A DNA stretch of 64,000 nt, from positions 95,802,413-95,866,412 of the forward strand of contig NC_080066.1 of NCBI RefSeq assembly GCF_949987535.1, in the 5' to 3' direction. A model generated the notes under the pieces. The model was not told the DNA's origin. It made no database searches and saw nothing but the letters and a program-made list of their open reading frames with translations. The stretch is from Balaenoptera acutorostrata. Its lineage: Eukaryota; Chordata; Mammalia; Artiodactyla; Balaenopteridae. Made by a program: the position numbers and the translations under genes. Positions within the stretch are counted from its first letter, which is position 1; every line of letters starts with the position of its first letter. Of this stretch, positions 57,958 through 64,000 are shown piece after piece.

Positions 57958-58754
57958 TCGTAAAGGGGACGTATACCTGGATGAGCCCTCCTTCTCCATC
58001 AGGGACCTGCCTCAAAGGGAATCCTGGGAGGTTGTTGGACCCTGGCTGGAAATTTAGTCACACAAATACCACCAGATTCGACCCAAATAAGATTTCTGTT
58101 TGGGAGATTTGGAACCAGCCCCAAACTGTTAATGGATTGCTCAAAAGACCAAAATAGGAGGCATCCAAATGGTGCAGACTGTGATATAGCTGGGGGTCTG
58201 CCTTGAATTTGTAACAGCCTGTGCTTAAGACAGTCCCTCCTCAGTCAGAATATCCCACAGGAGGTAAGACCGGACTGCCTCTGGGCCAGAGCAGCTTAGG
58301 CACGTTAGTTCCTAACCAACTTGGTCTGTTAGGGAGTGGCACAGCTCTCTGAGTCAGGGGTCTTCTCTTTCCTCCTTTCAGCCAAAAAGGAGGTGTTTCA
58401 GACTTCCTACCAGGTGAGAGCTAAAAGCACGAGGGAGTCCCATGGGGTACTCACCAGACCGCTGGGGCAGCTGGTATTCTGTGCTGATGCCAGGAGGAGA
58501 GCTCGTGGAACCTCAGTCGATAATCACCCAAGGTTCACCTCACAAGTTGGGGGGGAGCAGTGGGTGTTTCTTGTTCTGGCCAGCAGCTCACAGGTCTTCC
58601 AGATATTGGGGTTCCTGGTCTTATAAAGGGCTCACAGGGCTCCCCTGCCTACTTCAGAGAAACTAGCACCAGGCAGCAGGAAAAAAACCTGTCAATTGGA
58701 ATAAGATAAAGGAAATCATCAGGAGCCAACAGAAAACCTTTCAGCATTCCTAGA

Positions 58755-59240
58755 GTGCTCAGGCAATGCCTCCAAATCTGTACTACCACTGACCCTGAGT
58801 CACTGGAACGGAGTGCAATCCTGAGGTCCTATTCAATTTCCCAAAGTGACCTGGACATGAGGCGTAAGCTTCAGAAACTGGAAATAGAACCAGACAGCCC
58901 TGCCTCTCGCCTGGTCGGGGTTGCCTACCAGGTGTTTAATAACCAAGATACAGAGGAGGAAAAGTCAGAGGATAAAAAGGTCTGGAGGCAAGTCCACTTG
59001 CTGGCTGTTGCCCTCCAATGTCAACTGGTCTGGACTAACTGCCCTCAGAAACTCTCAACTCCCGTGAGTGACTGCTGGCCCACACCGAGGGATAGCAAGG
59101 CAAGGAAAGCAGACCCAATCAGTGTGCCATATGTAAACAAGAGGGACACTGGAAGGGAGAACACCCTCGACCCCCCGACAGGCGACGGAAATGGCAGGTA
59201 CCAGCCATTACCTTCGAAGGCAGATGATCCAAATAGGTGA
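58755..59240 (+). pseudogene. ERV gag remnant (capsid end and nucleocapsid)
   Basis: The frame has a capsid C-terminal-like segment (SQSDLDMRRKLQKLEIEPDS) and, after a frameshift, a zinc-knuckle-like block at 59123-59164: C-x2-C-x4-H-x4-H, where the last zinc-binding Cys is replaced by His. Gag proteins assemble the particle and the knuckle binds genomic RNA. Broken by a shift between the two parts. 57960-58750 may be leader and upstream gag but shows no clear similarity. Confidence 0.7.
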
Positions 59241-59249
59241 AGAATGATG

Positions 59250-59760
59250 GGGCCAGGGGACACCTAAGCTGGCACTCCAACTGACCCCTAAGGAACCCCT
59301 GCTGACATTGGACATAGGGAGAAAGCCCATCAACACCTGTGCCACTTACTTGATTCTGAACACCAGATCAGGCAAACTCAGTCACAAGAGTTGTAAAATT
59401 ATGGGGGTATCAGGGAAGGCCCAAGAATGAGCATTCATAGAACCATTCAAATGTAAAGTGGATAAACACATTCTCACTCATTCCTTCCTGTATGTCCCTG
59501 AATGCCCTATACCCCTGCTAGGAAGAGATGGCCTACATATGTTGGGGGCTAACTATCCAACTAATGGGACACAAACGAGATGGGCATTCCCCTAGACAGG
59601 GGCACAAGGTGATAATGGTAATGGCTGAGGAAAAACCTCCCTAGACAGAGCAAGCGACCTCCTTGGAGTAAATCCTGAGGTCTAGGCACAGGGACGGGTG
59701 GGACTAGCTGTAGGAGCCAGTCCCATGATAGTCCATCTAAAACCCGGACATACACTGCCG
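59250..59760 (+). pseudogene. ERV protease and RT N-terminal remnant
   Basis: PLLTLDIGRKPIN followed by N-T-C-A-T (59332-59346) at the place of the aspartic-protease D-T-G-A motif: the catalytic Asp is Asn and the Gly is Cys. LLGRDGLHMLGA near 59518-59553 is the conserved protease C-terminal region. An internal stop (TGA near 59428) and a shift follow, then a scrap of RT N-terminus (GLAVGASPMIVHLKPGH). Confidence 0.72.
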
Positions 59761-60215
59761 TCCCAGATTTAGCTCAAATATCCCAAACTAGGGTGTCCTA
59801 CCTAGGCTTCATTCTCACAGGTCAGAGAAGCCTACCCTAGAAAAGAAAAGAAGCCCTTTGCAGCCTCACCCATCCTAAAACTGGAAGACAGCTTAGGGGT
59901 TTCCTGAGGATGGCTGGGTTTTGCCGCATCTGGATCCCTAAATATGGTCTAATAGCCAGGCCTCTGTATGAAGAGTTGAAAGGAAAGGATGATCCTTTTG
60001 AATGGAATTCAGAATGTAAAGGGGACTTTCAGGAATTGAAAAAGCAGTTACTTCAAGTCCCTGCCGTGGCCCTCCTAGATTTAACTAAACCCTTTGACCC
60101 TTACATTCAGGAGAGAAGGGGAATGGCCCTTGGGGTATTAGCTCAAAAACTGGGACCTCTTACTCAGGGTTGCATTTCTCTAAACAATCCAATCACTATA
60201 TGGAAGTGCATTTGA
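59761..60215 (+). pseudogene. ERV RT connection-region remnant
   Basis: From VSYLGFILTG through LRGFLRMAGFCRIWIPKYGL to VLAQKLGPLTQ, corresponding to the RT thumb/connection region. It follows directly after the RT N-terminal scrap, so the polymerase palm with its catalytic Asp pair is deleted. The 3' end shifts frame into unrelated codons. Confidence 0.78.
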
Positions 60216-60448
60216 ACTCTTGTGTGGTAGACCCGTTCCCCAAGCCTGAGAGAAAGGACACCTTAACTCCCTTGAAATGGAACAACTCAAGTATGCCCTC
60301 CAGGTAGGAGAAACCATGAAAGCTCTCTTGGAATATGGTAACCAGGTACTGTTCCTGCCCACCAGGAGACTAGGTGTATCTAAAAACCTGGAAAACTGGA
60401 AGCCTGCAAGATCAGCTCACTCCTAAGTGGAATGGACCCCACTTGGTG
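60216..60448 (+). pseudogene. ERV scrap and integrase C-terminal domain, 5' half
   Basis: 60371-60448 encodes VYLKTWKTGSLQDQLTPKWN and GPHLV, the SH3-like C-terminal domain of gamma-type integrase. RNase H and most of integrase are missing upstream. The domain is interrupted by the solo LTR that follows. Confidence 0.75.
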
Positions 60449-60452
60449 ATTC

Positions 60453-60983
60453 TGAGACAGGAGGGAAAGGGGCAGGACACAACAGCTAGATAAATGAGGA
60501 AGGGGCGCAGCTATTAGGATGCAATAAAAACCGGCTGGAACCAAGGTGACTTCGAGAATAGTCCGGTCATTGACCTTTAGCTCATTATACCTTCATTGTA
60601 ATACTAAAAAAATCACACCCCCTTTTATGCCTTGACAGTCCAAGGCAGACAAAGGCCAAAAAGTGGGCAGTGGCCCAATTTCTGGGAAATCCCCACCCTT
60701 CCCTGAAATAGCAAGAATATTCCTCCCACTCATTAGCATATGAAATTACTCAGCCCATAAAAACCAACAACCACATGCCCTGGGGCCACTCTTACTTTCT
60801 AAGACAGACTGCATTCAGCCTATGGAGTGTGTATCTAAGTAAACTCGCTTTCACTTTTCTTTGGCTCACTCCTGAATTCCTTCCTGTGTGATGCCAAGGA
60901 CCCTCACTTGGTGGTCTGTCTTAAGGACTCTTGTGGGTACCAGGACATGACATTTTCCTCTCCTGCAACAATGCTAACCACCC
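60453..60983 (+). mobile_element. Solo class I LTR inserted inside the ERV integrase region
   Basis: TGAGACAGGAGGGAAAGGGG start; direct repeat ATTC(T) at 60449-60453 and 60984-60988 gives a 4-bp TSD. Integrase text stops before it and resumes after it. Same family as the LTR at 52105. The 3' terminus reads ACCACCC and not the usual CA, so the exact end is uncertain by a base or two. Confidence 0.8.
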
Positions 60984-60988
60984 ATTCT

Positions 60989-61130
60989 TTCCTGAAGTTG
61001 CAGGGGATCACACTGTGGTTACATCACCATCAAGTAAAGAGGACCCCGAGCCCCAAACTCTGGAGAGACAACCTGGGGCAATGGACCCCTTTGACTACTC
61101 ATGTGAACTTCTCTCTGACCTGAAGCTTCT
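60989..61130 (+). pseudogene. ERV integrase C-terminal domain, 3' half
   Basis: LKLQGITLWLHHHQVKRTPS continues the integrase SH3-like fold broken off at 60448. It is followed by a scrap of the overlapping env start region, then non-coding sequence to 61694; env is essentially gone. Confidence 0.7.
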
Positions 61131-61364
61131 CTTCTGAAAAACAACAGAAGTGTTACCAGGGATATGCAGGCCATAGTAGTGTGCCTCAACATCAGGGCAC
61201 ACTTGCCTACAGGCAAAAGACCTAGATACCTGCATTTTTAGGAAAAATTTGCTCTTGCTAATACTTGAGCCATGTATCTTTAAATTATTTATTTATTTAT
61301 GTATTTTAATTGGGCCATGTATCTTAAATTGTCTGGTGTCCCTTGTCTCCAAAAGGTTAGACAG

Positions 61365-61480
61365 TGAATTCCCTGGCAGTCCAGTGGTTAGGACTCAGTG
61401 CTTTCACTGCTGGGGCCCAGGTTCAATCCCTGGTCGGAGATCCCGAAAGCCGCGCAGCACAGCCAAAACCAAACAAACCC
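61365..61480 (+). mobile_element. Short CHR-type SINE within the ERV
   Basis: GAATTCCCTGGCAGTCCAGT head. TSD AGGTTAGACA at 61354-61363 and 61482-61491. Confidence 0.9.
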
Positions 61481-61694
61481 AAGGTTAGACAAATGGTGGT
61501 CACTCAGGGATATGCACAGTCAGGGCAAAGGCTTGGTGACAAACATATGTAAAGGTAGCTGGGGAGAAGTTCTGCTCCTCCACCCAGGGTTATGACGACT
61601 CCCCAGATCAGCAGAAAGAAGCTACAGAAGTCGGACCTTCTCCCCTCAGCACCCCTCAAGAATGAGGAGCAGGACAAAAATCAGAGGAGGGATT

Positions 61695-62190
61695 TGTCAC
61701 TGGCAAAGACCATTAACAATGCTCAGGAAATAAAAATAGTCTGGGTAATAAAGTCTAACCTTTTTTTCCCATTTGTCATTACTTTAGTTTCACTTGTTCA
61801 TAGGCTGCCGCATGCAGAGGCACTGCACCTGGCATTTCAGACCAGAGTTCCTGGTGCCAGATGGCTTCGATGGGCGGGCTGTGAGCAGAAGCCCTTGCCT
61901 GCATGACACTGCAATTCAAGATGGTGGTAGCGGCAGCGGACTGTGTGCAGAGACGCTGCGCCTTACGAGTCTGGAGGCACAGCTGCGACCAACAGGAGAG
62001 AGCTCCGCAGCTTCCCTGCTGGCCAGAACCCTATAAAGCAGCCCCGCCCACGGCCTGCGGGGAGAGCCTGTGCTCTAGAGCAGAAGCTTGCACCTCTCCA
62101 TTCTCTGATTAAAGAATAAAGCTTTCCTTTGCTTATGAATCAAACTCGGTCTCTTTCAATTGTCCCAGATGACACCGGGCAGGAGGACGC
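61695..62190 (+). repeat. 3' LTR of the ERV
   Basis: Preceded by a polypurine tract (CAGAGGAGGGA, 61682-61692). Starts TGTCACTGGCAAAG; has CCCTATAAAGCAGCC (TATA-like, 62027) and AATAAA at 62115. TTTTTGGGGCCCGACTTGAA follows the presumed end. Confidence 0.75.
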
Positions 62191-62664
62191 TTTTTGGGGC
62201 CCGACTTGAAAGCGTCAGGAATAATACCAGGTATGAAACAACTGACTTATGGTATTAACAAAATTGATCCCACTGAGCCACCCCACAGCCAGAAGATAAA
62301 ATAGGAAACTGCTGAAGCCAGTACCTATGCATAGTAAGAAAACTGGCTAAAACCCAGATCCAGTAGCATTTCTGGTTGGAGTGGGGACAAGTTGCCCTAG
62401 TCAAACTCTAACATGCCCTGGATCAAGGCATAGAAAGTCACCCATAAGGACTCTCCACTAAACAACACTGTTTGAAGCCTTGCGTTGCCTCTACAGCCGA
62501 CTAGTCACATTGACAATCCCTATGTCTTATCCTCCAGGGGAAGGGTGGATTCGTCCCATCACTGTGGGTTGAGTGAAGACTGAGTTTCCAAGAGCAGTCA
62601 CACACAAGTAGAGTGTGCTGAAACATACTAGACAGTATTTTTTTTCCATTTTTAAAAAAACTTT
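62191..62664. other. Sequence after the ERV 3' LTR, unassigned
   Basis: Begins with a primer-binding-site-like TGGGGCCCGAC and may be ERV leader or gag/pol scrap from a second copy, but shows no protein similarity I can support. A poly(T) run at 62637-62645. Confidence 0.3.
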
Positions 62665-63880
62665 TCTACAAATGGGACCTAATGAAACTTAAAAGCTTTT
62701 GCACAGCAAAGGAAACCATAAACAAGACGAAAAGACAACCTCAGAATGGGAGAAAATACTTGCAAATGAAGCAACTGACAAAGGATTATCTCCAAAACAT
62801 ACAAGCAACTCATGCAGATCAATATCAGAAAACAAACAACCCAATCCAAAAATGGGCAGAAGACCTAAATAGACATTTCTCCAAAGAAGATATACAGATT
62901 GCCAACAAACACATGAAAGAATGCTCAACATCATTAATCATTAGAGAAATGCAAATCAAAACTACAATGAGATATCATATCACACCGGTCAGAATGGCCA
63001 TGATCAAAAAATCTACAAACAATAAATGCTGGAGAGGGTGTGGAGAAAAGGGAACCCTCTTGCACTGTTGGTGGGAATGTAAATTGATAAAGCCACTATG
63101 GAGAACAGTATGGAGGTTCTTTAAAAAACTAAAAATGGAACTACCATACGACCCAGCAATCCCACTACTGGGCATATACCCTGAGAAAACCATAATTCAA
63201 AAAGAGTCATGTACCAAAATGTTCATTGCAGCTCTATTTACAATAGCCAGGACATGGAAGCAACCTAAGTGTCCATCAACAGATGAATGGATAAAAAAGA
63301 TGTGGCACACATATACAACGGAATATTACTCAGCCATAAAAAGGAACAAAACTGGGTTATTTGTAGTGAGGTGGATGGACCTAGAGACTGTCATACAGAG
63401 TGAAATAAGTCAGAAAGAGAAAAACAAATACCGTATGCTAACACATATATATGGAATCTAAAAAAAAAAGAAAAAAAAATGGTCAGAAGAACCTAGGGGC
63501 AAGACGGGAATAAAGATGCAGACCTACTAGAGAATGGACTTGAGGATACGGGGCGGGCGAAGGGTAAGCTGGGACAAAGTGAGAGAGTGGCATGGACATA
63601 TATACACTACCAAAGGTAAAACACATAGCTAGTGGGAAGCAGCCGCATAGCAGAGGGAGATCAGCTCGGTGCTTTGTGACCACCTAGAGGGGTGGGATAG
63701 GGAGGGTGGGAGGGAGGGAGATGCAAGAGGGAAGAGATATGGGAACATATGTATATGTGTAACTGATTCACTTTGTTATAAAGCAGAAACTAACACACCA
63801 TTGTAAAGCAATTATACTCCAATAAAGATGTTAAAATAAATTTAAAAATAAAAATAAAAACACAATAAATTATATGTTTG
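62665..63880 (+). mobile_element. 5'-truncated L1 with low decay
   Basis: Begins within ORF2 (ACCTAATGAAACTTAAAAGC) and runs through an intact ORF2 end, a 3'UTR with a G-rich tract (63680-63720), and a 3' end TACTCCAATAAAGATG with A-rich tail. It is the least-decayed L1 in the window. TSD not resolved. Confidence 0.92.
62682..63461 (+). pseudogene. L1 ORF2 C-terminal fragment, frame intact
   Basis: 259 codons uninterrupted to the natural stop: the C-terminal region with the Cys-containing [15 protein letters not shown], then [20 protein letters not shown] and LTHIYGI. Endonuclease and RT domains are absent because of 5' truncation, so it cannot mobilise itself. The intact frame shows the insertion is comparatively recent. 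Confidence 0.93.
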
Positions 63881-63929
63881 AAATTAAAAAATAAAATAAA
63901 TTAAAATAAATAAATAAATAAAATGCATA

Positions 63930-64000
63930 ACCAACAAGGACCTACCGTATAGCATAGGAAACTCTGTTCAATGTTACGTGGCAGCCTGGACGGGAGGGGA
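63930..64000 (+). mobile_element. Start of another L1 3'UTR piece
   Basis: CAACAAGGACCTACCGTATA and TGGCAGCCTGGACGGGAGGG match artiodactyl-type L1 3'UTR phrases. It continues past the window end. Confidence 0.65.

Larger units (their letters stand above)
57825..62190 (+). mobile_element. Decayed gamma-type (class I) endogenous retrovirus
   Basis: Partial 5' LTR at 57825-57957 and 3' LTR at 61695-62190 share TGTCAC(C/T)GGCAAAG and about 75% of their first 130 bases by eye. Between them lie remnants of gag, protease, RT/RNase H linker and integrase, with most of pol and env deleted. The element is also split by a solo LTR and a short SINE. All frames are broken; no intact viral gene. Confidence 0.8.

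Noticed and set aside
61592..61906. 104-codon frame crossing the ERV polypurine tract and LTR start
   Set aside because: Crosses a non-coding LTR boundary; at most the first residues could be an env tail scrap.
57825..62190. Functional retroviral genes or a domesticated gag/env
   Set aside because: Protease catalytic motif lost, RT core deleted, env absent, multiple stops; no conserved open frame.

Overview
The window is nuclear DNA of a whale or dolphin (or a close cetartiodactyl relative). The main evidence is about 47 copies, in both orientations, of the tRNA-derived SINE superfamily with the head GGG(A/C)TTCCCTGG(T/C)GG and tail CCAA(C/A)(A/G)CAGCC(AAATA)n, the CHR-type SINEs shared by cetaceans, hippos and ruminants. 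L1s with artiodactyl-like 3'UTRs, MaLR and class I ERV LTRs and a MER5A-like DNA transposon complete a typical mammalian repeat landscape. Species cannot be fixed by eye.

The only cellular gene I can support is EXD1 (exonuclease 3'-5' domain containing 1), a piRNA-pathway adaptor, on the + strand. Six phase-0 exons lie at 3546-3632, 17948-18052, 18135-18215, 20155-20298, 21348-21539 and 25944-26603. They give 422 codons plus a stop; the N-terminal exons lie upstream of the window. At the three nuclease motif positions the predicted protein keeps only part of the DEDD acidic set (A-A-E, HDCRWLSD and LALEATYLL), which fits an inactive, RNA-binding exonuclease fold.

1-3.5 kb: upstream intron with an ancient repeat, a SINE dimer and an old antisense L1. 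3.6-17.9 kb: a 14-kb intron holding a 5-kb sense L1 (5' region, broken ORF1, broken ORF2 with a large RT deletion) nested in an older L1 that has also taken five SINEs. 18-26.6 kb: the remaining exons, a solo MaLR LTR with 5-bp TSD, SINEs and L1 pieces. 26.6-38.4 kb: intergenic repeats, including MER5A and two old sense L1s. 38.4-39.9 kb: a solo LTR containing a SINE and a second solo LTR. 40-50 kb: ancient repeats, antisense L1 and SINEs. 51.5-54.8 kb: two class I LTRs, a TA microsatellite holding a locally copied segment, and a SINE pile-up. 54.8-57.7 kb: L1 pieces. 57.8-62.2 kb: a decayed gamma-type ERV whose integrase remnant is split by a solo LTR. 62.7-64 kb: a 5'-truncated L1 with an intact 259-codon ORF2 tail, then the start of another L1 3'UTR.

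No new gene system is visible. The unusual signals are retrotransposition by-products: SINE copies whose A-rich tails run on into extra sequence before the target duplication (apparent 3' transduction), repeated SINE insertions into the same target, nested solo LTRs with exact TSDs, a microhomology deletion in L1, a perfect 16-bp inverted duplication, and a 108-bp templated copy inside a TA repeat. Boundaries were read by eye from target-site duplications (TSDs); repeat family names without a database search are provisional.
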